DNA of 32,234 nt from Bacteroidetes bacterium QS_8_68_28 (GCA_003022485.1 PXTS01000009.1:1-32234), one strand, 5' to 3'. Positions 7,812 through 18,720 are shown, numbered from the stretch's first letter. Numbers and translations are program-made. The notes: generated from the sequence alone by a model not told the origin.

Positions 7812-10013
7812 GTGCACGTTCCACTCCTCATCGGCGTTGCTCTGCTGCTGGCCGTTCCCGCCGCCGCCCAACCGGCGGACACGACCGAGGCGTTCCCCGA
7901 CAGCGCCCGCGTGGCACGCGACGCCGAGGCCGCGCTCGACGACCTGGAGCGCAACGGCTCGGGCGCGGCGCAGCTGGCCGAGCGCCTCGCCACCCTCGTT
8001 GAGCAGCCGCTCGACGTGAACGCTGCCTCCGCCAGCGAACTGGCACAGATTCCGGCCCTTTCCCCATTTGCAGCGCGGAATATCACTCTTCTCCGCCAGC
8101 AACAGGCGTCCTTCGCGTCGCTGGGCGCGCTACGCGCGGCTCAGGGCGTAACCGGCGAGGTCCTCGCGCAGGCACGACCGTACCTGACCGTCGGCCCGGC
8201 GGCCCGTGCAGGACGGCGCTACCCGGCGTCGCCGTCGTTCGGCCAAGTTCTGCGCGGACTCGAGTTCAGCGCGATGCAGCGCGTGACGCGACGGCTCGAC
8301 CTGGGAAAGGGCTACGACCCGGCGGCCGTGCGCCGCGTGACCGCCGAAGGGGACACGATCTTCGCCACCCGCTACCGGGGCGGGCCGGAGCGCATTTACA
8401 CCCGCCTGCGTGCCCGCTACGAGCGCCGCGTGAGCCTCGCCCTGACGCTGGACAAAGATCCCGGCGAGCGCTTCGCCTGGGCGCCGGAGCACCAGTCCTT
8501 CGGCTACGACCACGTGAGCGGGCACGTGGCCCTGCGCGACTTCGGACGTCTCAAGACCGTCGTCGCGGGAGACTTTACCGCCGCCTTCGGCCAGGGACTC
8601 ACCTTCTCGGAAAGCAGCGTCTTTGGGAAAGGGCGCAACGCGGTACGCTCTGTGGCCCAAAGCGGTGGGGGGCTCGACCCCTACGGCTCGGCGGGCGAGA
8701 ACCGCTTCTTTCGCGGCGCAGCAGCCACGGTGCGCCTCACGCCCCGCTTCCGGGCGAGCGCCTTTGCCTCACGCCGCATGCTCGACGCCTCGCTGGTGGA
8801 AGCGGATACGACCTTGCCACGCTCCGGCCCCGACCCGCCCGGCACGGCCCGCGTCACGGCGCTGACGGGAAGCGGCCTTCACCGCACGCTCCGCGAGCTT
8901 TCCAAAAAGGACGCCCTCGGAGAAACACTGGCCGGCGGAGCGCTCCTGTACGACGGGACGGCCTTCCGCGCCGGGGCAACGGGCTACCGCGCCCGCTTCG
9001 ACGAGCCGATCCAGCCGGACACCGCGCGGCTCTTTCGGCGCTTCGACTTCAATGGGCGGCAGGCGACGGCGGCCAGCCTCTTCGGACAGGTTTTTGCGGG
9101 CGACTACCTCTTTTTCGGCGAGGTGGGGCGGGCGCCCGGCGGGGCCGTCGGCGGGATCGGGGGCGTCCAGGCGGAGGTGGGACGCTTCGCAGAGGCGGTG
9201 GTGCTGGCCCGCCACTTCCCACGCGACTTTACCGCGCTGCACGGCTCCGCCTTCGGCGAGCGCAGCGGCCCGCCCCAGAACGAGGCAGGCCTCTACACCG
9301 GCTTGCGCCTGAAGCCCGCGCGGCGCGTCACGGTGAAGGGCTACTTCGACCTGTACCGCTTCCCGTGGGGGCGCTTTGCCGTACCGCGCCCCTCCTCCGG
9401 CTACGACGCGCGCCTTGTCGCCGAGCACCAGCCGCGCGACTGGCTCTCCTACTACGTCCAGCTCCGCACCGAGACGCGCGGGGGCGGGACCGACGTGCTC
9501 GATCCCGCCGGGCGCCCCCTCAACGGGCTGATCGAAGAGACGCGCCAGTCTGCCCGGCTGCACGTGGACTACGAGTTTTCCGACGCGCTGCGGCTGCGCT
9601 CACGCATCGAGGGGGTGCGCTACGTCGAAGACGGGCCGCATTTCGCAAACGAAGATTTCGGCGCGCGGCGCGGTACGGACTACGGCACGCTCCTGTACCA
9701 GGACGTGCGCTGGCGGCCCTTCGAGGGGGTGCGGCTGGACGCGCGGCTGGCGTTTTTCGACACCGACAGCTACGCTGCGCGCGTCTACGCCTACGAAAAC
9801 GACCTGCTTTACGCCTTTAGCGTGCCGGCGCTCTCAGGGCAGGGGCAGCGCTGGTACTTGCTCGCTCGCTGGGCCCCTTCCAAGAACGTCGTGCTGGAGG
9901 CCAAGTACGCGGCCACGCACTTTCGCGGCGTCGAGACCGTCGGCAGCGGGCTGGCGGAGGTCGACGGCCCGCGCCGCCGCGAGATACGTGCACAGGTGCG
10001 GGTCACGTTTTGA
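7812..10013 (+). CDS. Helix-hairpin-helix (ComEA-like) domain protein with large C-terminal beta-barrel
   Basis: GTG start, signal peptide HVPLLIGVALLLAVPAAAQ; LDVNAASASELAQIPALSPFAARNITLLRQQQASFASLGALRAAQGV is a ComEA-type HhH; long barrel-like region ending REIRAQVRVTF with terminal Phe. Confidence 0.82.
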   Translation: MHVPLLIGVALLLAVPAAAQPADTTEAFPDSARVARDAEAALDDLERNGSGAAQLAERLATLVEQPLDVNAASASELAQIPALSPFAARNITLLRQQQASFASLGALRAAQGVTGEVLAQARPYLTVGPAARAGRRYPASPSFGQVLRGLEFSAMQRVTRRLDLGKGYDPAAVRRVTAEGDTIFATRYRGGPERIYTRLRARYERRVSLALTLDKDPGERFAWAPEHQSFGYDHVSGHVALRDFGRLKTVVAGDFTAAFGQGLTFSESSVFGKGRNAVRSVAQSGGGLDPYGSAGENRFFRGAAATVRLTPRFRASAFASRRMLDASLVEADTTLPRSGPDPPGTARVTALTGSGLHRTLRELSKKDALGETLAGGALLYDGTAFRAGATGYRARFDEPIQPDTARLFRRFDFNGRQATAASLFGQVFAGDYLFFGEVGRAPGGAVGGIGGVQAEVGRFAEAVVLARHFPRDFTALHGSAFGERSGPPQNEAGLYTGLRLKPARRVTVKGYFDLYRFPWGRFAVPRPSSGYDARLVAEHQPRDWLSYYVQLRTETRGGGTDVLDPAGRPLNGLIEETRQSARLHVDYEFSDALRLRSRIEGVRYVEDGPHFANEDFGARRGTDYGTLLYQDVRWRPFEGVRLDARLAFFDTDSYAARVYAYENDLLYAFSVPALSGQGQRWYLLARWAPSKNVVLEAKYAATHFRGVETVGSGLAEVDGPRRREIRAQVRVTF

Positions 10014-10014
10014 G

Positions 10015-10051
10015 GAAGGTTGTTCCTCGGGCCGAAGAACGTTCAACCTTC
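10015..10051. terminator. Hairpin between convergent genes (HhH barrel + / hbd -)
   Basis: GAAGGTTG...CAACCTTC arms with inner GTTCcTCGG/CCGAaGAAC pairing; lies between stop codons 10013 and 10064. Confidence 0.6.
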
Positions 10052-10063
10052 AGCTTCCCCCCT

Positions 10064-10918
10064 TCAACCATACCTGAAAAAGCCCTGTCCGGACTTGCGC
10101 CCAAGGTGGCCGGCGGTCACTTTCTGCCGCAAAAGCGGGCACGGGCGGTACTTATCGTCGCCCAGCTGAGTGTGAAGCACCTCCATGATCGAAAGGCACA
10201 CGTCCAGCCCGATAAAGTCTGCCAACGTGAGCGGCCCCATCGGGTGGTTCATGCCGAGGGTCATAACCGTGTCGATGTCTTCGGCGTCAGCGACGCCCTC
10301 CATTAGGCAAAAGATCGCCTCGTTAATCATCGGCATGAGAATGCGGTTGGAAACGAAGCCGGGAAAATCGGCCACTTCCACGGGGTCCTTGCCGAGGTCT
10401 TCGGCGAGCCCTTCGACGGTGTCGTAGACCGCGTCGGTGGTTTCGAGGCCGCGCACGATCTCGACGAGGCTCATCACCGGCACGGGGTTGAAAAAGTGCA
10501 TCCCGACGACGCGCCCGGCGCGCTCGGTCTGCGCCCCAAGCCACGTGATGGAGATCGAAGACGTGTTCGACGCGAGAATCGCTTCGGAGGGAGCGTGCTC
10601 ATCGAGCGCCCGGAACACCTCTTTCTTGACCGATTCCTGTTCGGTCACGGCTTCCACGACGAGATCCGCCTCCGCCGCTCCGCCGGCCAAGTCGATGCGC
10701 CGGGCCACGCGCCCGAGCGTCTGGTCGTGCTCCTCCTGCGTGATCTTCTCCTTTTCGAGCTGGCGGCCCAGGTTTTTCTCGATGGTCTCGACGCCGGCGG
10801 CCAGCAGCTCCTTGCTCTGGTCCACGAGCGTGACCGGGCGGCCCGCCTGCGCGAAGACGTGCGCGATGCCATTGCCCATCGTGCCGGCGCCGACGACGGT
10901 GACGTGCTGGATGTTCAT
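10064..10918 (-). CDS. 3-hydroxyacyl-CoA (3-hydroxybutyryl-CoA) dehydrogenase
   Basis: MNIQHVTVVGAGTMGNGIAHVFAQAG Rossmann motif, MHFFNPVPVMSLVEIVRG, DFPGFVSNRILMPMINEA, GMNHPMGPLTLADFIGLD. Confidence 0.93.
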   Translation of the reverse strand: MNIQHVTVVGAGTMGNGIAHVFAQAGRPVTLVDQSKELLAAGVETIEKNLGRQLEKEKITQEEHDQTLGRVARRIDLAGGAAEADLVVEAVTEQESVKKEVFRALDEHAPSEAILASNTSSISITWLGAQTERAGRVVGMHFFNPVPVMSLVEIVRGLETTDAVYDTVEGLAEDLGKDPVEVADFPGFVSNRILMPMINEAIFCLMEGVADAEDIDTVMTLGMNHPMGPLTLADFIGLDVCLSIMEVLHTQLGDDKYRPCPLLRQKVTAGHLGRKSGQGFFRYG

Positions 10919-11016
10919 GGGGCGCGGGACGTGGTTTGTGGGAGCGCTCGCCAAAGGGGCGTTGCGTGCGGGCGGAGCGCCAACCGACGAAGCGAGTTTT
11001 TTGCAAAATGCAGGGT

Positions 11017-11469
11017 TCAGGTCCCCCCGCGAGCCACGCGCTCGATCTCGGCGAGCGTTTCGCTGCCCAACTTCTCTTTCAGCGTGGCCGCTTCGCTGGC
11101 GGCGTCGAGCGAGAGCGGCGCTCCCTCGGCGGCGGCCCGGCGGCGCAGGAGGAGCGCTCGCGCGTAGCTCTTGCGGGCCTCGGCGGCACGGTTCTTCCCG
11201 GCCAGCAGGTCGCCCTCCACCTTCAAAAGATCGGCCACGGCGGTGGCGAGCTCTGGCTGGAACGCCTCACCGCGCCGGCAGAAGGCGAGCACCGTGCCGA
11301 GCGGACGCCCGCGCAGCGTGCCGTCGGCGTCTTCGTCAAGCGTGCCGAGGGCGCGGTGAACCGTGTGGAGCGCGGCTGCCGTCTCGCCCTGGCGGTGCAG
11401 GTCAAGCACTTCCTGGAGCGCCTGGATCAGCGTCTGGACCTGGCGCATCAGGTAGTCGCGCTGAATCAT
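11017..11469 (-). CDS. DUF6483-like protein
   Basis: MIQRDYLMRQVQTLIQALQEVL N-terminus; 4-bp overlap with the panD stop (11466-11469), suggesting an operon. Family assignment from recall only. Confidence 0.55.
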   Translation of the reverse strand: MIQRDYLMRQVQTLIQALQEVLDLHRQGETAAALHTVHRALGTLDEDADGTLRGRPLGTVLAFCRRGEAFQPELATAVADLLKVEGDLLAGKNRAAEARKSYARALLLRRRAAAEGAPLSLDAASEAATLKEKLGSETLAEIERVARGGT

Positions 11470-11894
11470 GCCACCACGGCTTCTTTGGGCACGTCTTCGG
11501 GCATGTCCTCCGGATGGGCGCGCTCTTCGGCGGAAAGGGCCAGCACGTCGTCAATCTCGTTATTCTCACCGACGAGGACGGCAGTGGCCTCGTGATGCTC
11601 GGCCTCCTCGGGCGTCATCTCCGCGTAGGCGATGGCGATGACCTCGTCGCTCTTCGCGGCCAGGCGGGCGGCGGGTCCGTTGAGGCAAACCGTGCGGCTG
11701 CCGTGCGCGGCGGGGATGGTGTACGTCCACAGCCGCCGCCCGTTGTTGACGTTGACGATCTGCACCTTTTCGTACGGAAGAATGCCGGCGGCCTCTAACA
11801 GCTCCTCATCGATGGTGATCGAGCCTTCGTAGTACAGGTCCGCCTCAGTGACGCGCAGGCGGTGCAGCTTGGCCCGGAACATGGTGACGGTCAT
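11466..11894 (-). CDS. panD: Aspartate 1-decarboxylase
   Basis: KLHRLRVTEADLYYEGSITIDEELLEAAGI with the Gly-Ser self-processing site; AKSDEVIAIAYAEM. Confidence 0.95.
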   Translation of the reverse strand: MTVTMFRAKLHRLRVTEADLYYEGSITIDEELLEAAGILPYEKVQIVNVNNGRRLWTYTIPAAHGSRTVCLNGPAARLAAKSDEVIAIAYAEMTPEEAEHHEATAVLVGENNEIDDVLALSAEERAHPEDMPEDVPKEAVVA

Positions 11895-11957
11895 GGGGAC
11901 GTTGGGAAGATTGGAGAGTTTGAAGGTGAGTGGCTGCGCGTCGCACCCCCTCCTTTC

Positions 11958-12854
11958 TCACCTTTCCCCCTTCTCGGCTTCCTCTTGGCTTCCGGCAGTG
12001 ACGAAGGCGTTGTCGATCAGGCGGGTGTCGCCGAAGAAGACGGCCATCGCGGCCAGCACGTCTTGGCCGGGGGCAATCGTCTCGACGGGCTGGAGGTCGC
12101 GCGCGCCGACGACCGCGACGTACTGCGGTTCTGCCAGCGGGGCCTCGGCCAGCGCGTCGCGCATCTGCCCAACCACCGCTTCGGCAGGCTGTTCCTCTGT
12201 GGTCCCGGCGATCAGGCCGTGCGCCGCACACACCGCTTCCGCGAGCACCGGCGCCTGCGCGCGCTCCTCTTGCGAAAGATATTCGTTGCGCGAGGAGCAG
12301 GCCAGCCCGTCGGCCTCGCGCTGGGTGGGCACGCCGGCAATCTCGACGCCGAAGTGCAGCTCTTCGGTCATGCGCCGCAGGATGACGAACTGCTGAGCGT
12401 CCTTTTCACCAAAAACCCCGACGTGCGGGCGGCACAGGTGAAAGAGTTTCGTCACGACGGTGGTGACGCCGCGAAAGTGCCCCGGGCGATGCGGGCCGTT
12501 GAGCGTGTCGACCAGCCCTTCGACCTCCACCCACGCCTGCGGTGCGCCGAGCGGGTACATCTCCTCCGCCGGGGGCGCGAAGACCACATCCACCCCCCCG
12601 AGCGTCTCGAGGGTGTCGAGGTCGCCGTCCAAGTCGCGCGGGTAGGCGTCCAGGTCTTCGCCGGGGCCGAACTGCGCGGGATTAACGAAAATCGAAACGG
12701 TGACGTGATCGGCCTCCTTTTTCGCGCGGCGCACGAGCGCGCAGTGGCCGTCGTGGAGCGCTCCCATCGTGGGCACGAGCGCCAGGCGCCGACCCGCGCG
12801 GCGCGCCTCGTCGGCCTCAGACTGCATCGCCTCGGCGGTCTGAATCATTTTCAT
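11958..12854 (-). CDS. panC: Pantothenate synthetase (pantoate--beta-alanine ligase)
   Basis: LALVPTMGALHDGHCALVRRAK, VSIFVNPAQFGPGEDLDAYPRDLDGDL, GVFGEKDAQQFVILRRM, GLACSSRNEYLS. Confidence 0.97.
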   Translation of the reverse strand: MKMIQTAEAMQSEADEARRAGRRLALVPTMGALHDGHCALVRRAKKEADHVTVSIFVNPAQFGPGEDLDAYPRDLDGDLDTLETLGGVDVVFAPPAEEMYPLGAPQAWVEVEGLVDTLNGPHRPGHFRGVTTVVTKLFHLCRPHVGVFGEKDAQQFVILRRMTEELHFGVEIAGVPTQREADGLACSSRNEYLSQEERAQAPVLAEAVCAAHGLIAGTTEEQPAEAVVGQMRDALAEAPLAEPQYVAVVGARDLQPVETIAPGQDVLAAMAVFFGDTRLIDNAFVTAGSQEEAEKGER

Positions 12855-13078
12855 GGGCGAGCGGGGGCGAAAGCAGCAACGCCTCCCCCCTTCCGACGAA
12901 CAAAGCGCGGAAGTGTTGCCTTCGGCAGAACGGGGCGGACCGCGAGGGCGGCGGACGGCGATCCTTCATGACGCGACCGGTCCCGCTGCGCTGAGCGACG
13001 CGACAGGGAACGCGCGTTGCCCTCTCCTTCGTTCTCCCCACTCCCCCAATCACCCACGCACCTACGCCCCGCGCTCCC

Positions 13079-14485
<1,407 letters not shown>

Positions 14486-14532
14486 TGGGGCTGCGGATGC
14501 TCCCCGCCTGCCCGCCTGCTGGCGAATACGGC

Positions 14533-14564
14533 AACACCAGAACACCTGAACACCGAAGCACTAA
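14533..14564. repeat. Octamer-period repeat in the htrA-like leader
   Basis: AACACCAG AACACCTG AACACCGA AGCACTAA. Confidence 0.8.
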
Positions 14565-14670
14565 AAGCTGGCACAGTTTTCCCTCCTTTTGGTACACAAA
14601 AGTGCTGACCGGCGCGTCTGACAGCGTGGCGTGCCGGCTTCCTGGTCTTTTCTTCCCCCTTCCCCGCGCT

Positions 14671-16221
14671 ATGAGCGTCAAAAAGAAAACGTCTGTCGCC
14701 CTTTTCGTCATTGCGGCCTTCCTGGCCGGGGTGTTCTTCACTACCGCCGGGGCCAACGTCTTCGACCTCGGCGAGGAGACGACCCCGAGCAGCCGCGCCG
14801 CCGGCACCACTCGGCTGGCCGGCGCCCCCTACGACTTCCAGTCATCGTTTACGAAGGTGGCCGAGGCGGTCAGCCCGACGGTCGTACAAATCCAGGCCGC
14901 AAAGGCCCCGGATCAGCGCCGCATGAATCCGCTCCGGCGCTTCTTTGGGCGCGGGAGGCCGGACGGCCAGCAGCCGTTGCGTCAGGGCGTCGGCTCGGGC
15001 GTCGTGGTGCGCTCCGACGGCTATCTCGTCACCAACAACCACGTAGTCGAAGAGGCCGAGGAGCTGACGGTGGTAATGCACGACGGCACCCAGTACGACG
15101 GTGAAATCGTGGGCACCGACCCGCAGAGCGACCTGGCCGTCCTCAAAGTAGACGCCGAAGACCTGCCGACCATCTCCTACGCCAACTCTGACAACGTGGA
15201 GGTCGGCGACTGGGTGATGGCCTTCGGCTCTCCGCTTTCGAGGGACCTGGAAAACACCGTCACCGCCGGCATCATCAGCGCGAAAGGGCGCGTGAGCCGC
15301 ACGACCTCAGAGATCAACCAGATCGCCGAGCTGCTCCAGACCGATGCGGCGGTCAACCCCGGCAACAGCGGCGGTCCGCTGGTGAACCTGCAAGGCGAGC
15401 TGGTCGGCATCAACTCGGCCATCGCCTCGCAGACGGGTGGCTACCAGGGCATCAGCTTTGCCATCCCGTCGAACCTCGTCGAGAACATCACGCGCCAGCT
15501 CATCGAGACGGGCGGCGTCGCGCGCGGCTACCTGGGCGTGCGCTTCCGCTCCGTTTCTCCGGCGCTGGCATCGGACCTGAACGTGCCGCGCGGGGCGGCG
15601 CAGGTCGCAGAAGTTACGTCGGGCAGCGCCGCCGAGGAGGCCGGCCTCCAGCAGGGCGACATCATCACGGAGATCAACGGCGAGGAGCTTTCCAACTTCA
15701 ACGAGCTGCGCACGACCGTCGGCTCGAAGCAGCCGGGCGACTCCGTGGAACTGACCGTCGTAAGTGGCGAGTCCGGCGAGGAGCGCACCGTCGACGTGGA
15801 GCTGGGGAACCGCCCGGAGGAGCTTGCTTCCAACAACTCCCCCTCCCGAGACCGAGACGATTCCTCGGGCGGCTCCGGCGCGGAGGAACAGCTCGACGAC
15901 CTGGGCCTGAGTCTCCGCAGCGTCACGCCGCGCTTCTTGCAGCGCCAGCGCCTGCCGGCCCGCGAGGAGTTTCGCGGTGCCGCCATCACCAGCGTGGAGC
16001 CGCGCAGCTATGCCTATCGGGAAGCCGAGCTGCGCCAGGGCCAGATCATCACGCACGTCGCCGGCCAGCGGGTGCGCAGCCTCGAAGAGTTCGTCGAGGT
16101 GTACCGCCAGGTCGAGCCCGGCACTTCGTTTCGCGTGCGCACCCTGCAAGTCAGCGCCAGCCGCGGCGGGGAAGTGCAGTCCGCCTCCGGCCTGACGGCG
16201 TTGCGCAAGCCGTCGAACTGA
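14671..16221 (+). CDS. Trypsin-like HtrA/Deg (Do) family periplasmic serine protease, two PDZ domains
   Basis: VTNNHVVEEAE (His), DPQSDLAVLKVD (Asp), AAVNPGNSGGPLVNLQGELVGINSAI (Ser), PDZ motif RGYLGVRF. Start placed at ATG 14671. Confidence 0.95.
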   Translation: MSVKKKTSVALFVIAAFLAGVFFTTAGANVFDLGEETTPSSRAAGTTRLAGAPYDFQSSFTKVAEAVSPTVVQIQAAKAPDQRRMNPLRRFFGRGRPDGQQPLRQGVGSGVVVRSDGYLVTNNHVVEEAEELTVVMHDGTQYDGEIVGTDPQSDLAVLKVDAEDLPTISYANSDNVEVGDWVMAFGSPLSRDLENTVTAGIISAKGRVSRTTSEINQIAELLQTDAAVNPGNSGGPLVNLQGELVGINSAIASQTGGYQGISFAIPSNLVENITRQLIETGGVARGYLGVRFRSVSPALASDLNVPRGAAQVAEVTSGSAAEEAGLQQGDIITEINGEELSNFNELRTTVGSKQPGDSVELTVVSGESGEERTVDVELGNRPEELASNNSPSRDRDDSSGGSGAEEQLDDLGLSLRSVTPRFLQRQRLPAREEFRGAAITSVEPRSYAYREAELRQGQIITHVAGQRVRSLEEFVEVYRQVEPGTSFRVRTLQVSASRGGEVQSASGLTALRKPSN

Positions 16222-16252
16222 TGACCGCCCCGCTTCTTTTGGACGACGCGAG

Positions 16253-16290
16253 ACCTGCCGGGCCGCAGACGACCCGGCAGGTTTTCTCGT
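16253..16290 (+). terminator. Rho-independent terminator after htrA-like gene
   Basis: ACCTGCCGGG-N10-CCCGGCAGGT (perfect 10-bp stem) followed by TTTCTCGTTT. Confidence 0.9.
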
Positions 16291-16291
16291 T

Positions 16292-16402
16292 TCACGCCTC
16301 CTCGCCGGCGGCGCGCAGCAGCTCCACGAGGTCGGTGTCGACAATTTCGATGCGGCCGGGCTCGAGGTCGCTTTCTTGGGCGACGGGAACGTCGGTGGGC
16401 AT
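16292..16402 (-). CDS. Putative 36-aa small protein
   Basis: Own translation: MPTDVPVAQESDLEPGRIEIVDTDLVELLRAAGEEA*; bounded by a strong terminator hairpin downstream and a short repeat immediately upstream of ATG. Coding status unproven. Confidence 0.35.
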   Translation of the reverse strand: MPTDVPVAQESDLEPGRIEIVDTDLVELLRAAGEEA

Positions 16403-16403
16403 C

Positions 16404-16440
16404 TTTCGATTGGCGACTTTCGTTGGCGATTTTCGATTGG
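16404..16440. repeat. 13/14-bp tandem repeat before the 36-aa ORF
   Basis: TTTCGATTGGCGAC / TTTCGTTGGCGAT / TTTCGATTGG. Confidence 0.85.
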
Positions 16441-16773
16441 GCAGCCCGCTGCCCTGCGTTTATCGGTGTGGCACGCAGCTGCGTACTTGAGATCGAGCAG
16501 ACGGGAGCACGGGTCCCAGAACGGCGCGCTTCTTACGAAGACGTTGAAGGCAGCAATCAGTGCAGGCGGTTCGTGGCGCGCCCGGCGTCCGGCAGGTGAT
16601 CGGTGCGGGCGACGGTTTCGGCGTGCCACATGTCGTTGCCCGCTTCTCTGTCAGAGCGACGCGGTTTCGCGGGGCTACGGAGCGAGTAGCCCGAAGCAGG
16701 CCCGCCTTCCGGCCGCGGCAACGACGGCTCCGTGGCTCGCCAGCAGGAACGGATCGCGGTGATCTCCGCATTA

Positions 16774-18720
16774 CTATCCCCCCACGACCAGCCCGATGTG
16801 GACACGTCCGCCATCGGGGCCGTCCTCGTCGTTGAGCGCGTAGCCGGCCTTGACGAGGCCGAGCGCCGACTCGAACTGGAGGCCGACGCCGAAGCCGGGA
16901 TGCCAGCCGCTCTGCGGAACGGACGCCCCCGGCAGTGCGGGGCGGCGCGCGTGGCCGACATCCAGGAACGCATAGGCGAAGGAGCGGCGGCCCAGCAGGT
17001 AGCGGTACTCCACCAGCGCCCGCCCCACGACATGCCCGCGAAAGCGGTCTTCATCGTAGCCGCGTAGCGAGCGCGCCCCACCGAGGAAAAACAGGTCGCT
17101 GCGGTCATAGCGGTCCGAGGCCATCAGCAGCGAGGCGTCCGCTCCAAAGGCGAGGACCTGGCGGGGGCGAAGGGCAAGGTAGGCGCGGGCGGTGCACTCG
17201 AAGCGCTGCTGTGTGAGGGTGCGGTCGGTGCGGAGGGTGTCGCTGCCGGAAGCGGGGACACGTCGAGCGCGGCGCGCTTTGCGCCCGAGGGAAACGTCGG
17301 CGTCGAGGCGGAGGCCCCCACGCGGGCTGGCCGTCGGGCCGCGCAGGCGGCGCAGGCGCACCCCCGCTCCGCCGAACCATGACGACGCCCACGCGACCCT
17401 CTGGCGACGCCCGCCGCCGGCACTGCCACCACCGGCGCTGCCACCACCGGCTGGGGCGGCCAGTCGGCGACCGGCGATGCCGGGGCGGGTGACCTCGCGG
17501 CTCACCTCCGCCCGCACGCGCAGGCCTCGCCCCACACGGTAGCCCGCGCCGAGGCGGTAGCGCTGGCGCCCGTAGGTGGAGTCTTCCTGGAGCCCTTCGA
17601 AGGCCAGCGCCAGCCGCAGCGGGGTGCCCCCCACGAACGGATTGGTGGCCTCGACCTCAAAGCGGCTCAGCGCGCCGGGGCGCCGGTCCAGGCGGAGCGC
17701 GGCGGTGCGTCCCGCGCCGAACGGGCTGCGCAGCGCCAGCGACCCGCTCCCCACGAGGCGCCCGCCCCGATCGCCAGAGGGCGGCAGGTACCCGAGCGCG
17801 AGATCGAACGTGGCGGGCGATTTCTCTTCCACCGGCACGCGCACGACGGCCCCGGTGCCCGCACTGTCGGCGCTTTCGGGCGCGAGGAGCAGCTCCGGCT
17901 CGCCGACGCGCTCGAACAGGTTCGTCTTGCGCAGGCGCTCGCGCACGGCGGCAGGGTCGTAGCCCGCCAGCGGGGTGCCCGTTTCCAGCCCGGCCGTGCG
18001 CGCCACGAAGGCCGGACGCGTGCGTCCCTCGCTTTCGACGGTCACGCGCGAGAGACGCGGCGCGGCTCCTTCGTCGATGGTGATGGTGAGCGCGAGCCGG
18101 GGCGGTGCGCTTCCGGTGAGGCGGACGGAATCCAGGCGCGCCCGGGCGAGCGGGAAGCCTTCGTCCTCGTAGCGGCGCAGGAGGGCGCGCAGGTCCGCCT
18201 TCAGCACGTCTTGGCGAAGCGGGCGCCCGGGGCGCGTCTCCATTAGCGCGCGGAGGGCTTTTCCCGAAAAGGTGCGGTTGCCGGCGAAGCGGATGCGCCC
18301 GACCTCCACGAGCGGCCCGGCGTGCACGTGGAGCCGCGCCTGCGGCGGGCCGGCGGCGCCCGAGTCGATGACGGCCGAGTCAAGGCGAGCGCGGTAGTGG
18401 CCCTGCGCCTGGACGTGGCGCACGGCGGCGCGGGCAGCGGCGCGCAAGCTGTCGAGCGGAAGGGCCGGAACCGAGCGCCAGGCCCGGCGCTCCCCGTCCA
18501 CCACCAGGCGCCACCGCGCACGTCCGTCGCGGGTCCCCCGGGCCTGCGTCGTGTCGGGCGGGGGGGCGGCCAGCGAGGCGGTCTCGTTCGGGGAGCCGTT
18601 CTCTTGGGCATGCGCCGTCGGGAGCGCCAGCAGCAGGGCCAGCAGCAGCGCGGCCCCTCCCGCGCGGCACTCCCGCCGGGGACGAGCGTTGGCAATGAGC
18701 CCGTTTGCCATGCCGACCAT
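16774..18720 (-). CDS. BamA/TamA family outer-membrane protein with POTRA-like repeats
   Basis: Signal peptide ALLLALLLALPTAHAQ; VEVGRIRFAGNRTFSGKALRALMETRPGRPL POTRA; barrel with DLFFLGGARSLRGYDEDRFRG (the conserved RGF/RGY region of Omp85). Confidence 0.88.
   Translation of the reverse strand: MVGMANGLIANARPRRECRAGGAALLLALLLALPTAHAQENGSPNETASLAAPPPDTTQARGTRDGRARWRLVVDGERRAWRSVPALPLDSLRAAARAAVRHVQAQGHYRARLDSAVIDSGAAGPPQARLHVHAGPLVEVGRIRFAGNRTFSGKALRALMETRPGRPLRQDVLKADLRALLRRYEDEGFPLARARLDSVRLTGSAPPRLALTITIDEGAAPRLSRVTVESEGRTRPAFVARTAGLETGTPLAGYDPAAVRERLRKTNLFERVGEPELLLAPESADSAGTGAVVRVPVEEKSPATFDLALGYLPPSGDRGGRLVGSGSLALRSPFGAGRTAALRLDRRPGALSRFEVEATNPFVGGTPLRLALAFEGLQEDSTYGRQRYRLGAGYRVGRGLRVRAEVSREVTRPGIAGRRLAAPAGGGSAGGGSAGGGRRQRVAWASSWFGGAGVRLRRLRGPTASPRGGLRLDADVSLGRKARRARRVPASGSDTLRTDRTLTQQRFECTARAYLALRPRQVLAFGADASLLMASDRYDRSDLFFLGGARSLRGYDEDRFRGHVVGRALVEYRYLLGRRSFAYAFLDVGHARRPALPGASVPQSGWHPGFGVGLQFESALGLVKAGYALNDEDGPDGGRVHIGLVVGG

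Noticed and set aside
15307-16629. 440-aa minus ORF antisense to the HtrA-like gene
   Set aside because: Shadow ORF of a clear protease gene; N-terminal part is intergenic sequence with no domain.
16420-16770. ORFs 16460..16771 (-) and 16557..17108 (-) as genes
   Set aside because: Arg/Pro-rich translations without domains; the second overlaps the BamA/TamA-like gene out of frame.
17410-17450. Gly-Ser tandem codons (GGGSAGGGSAGGG) in the TamA-like gene
   Set aside because: Short in-frame linker repeat in a barrel loop; interesting only as part of the general repeat pattern, not a separate element.
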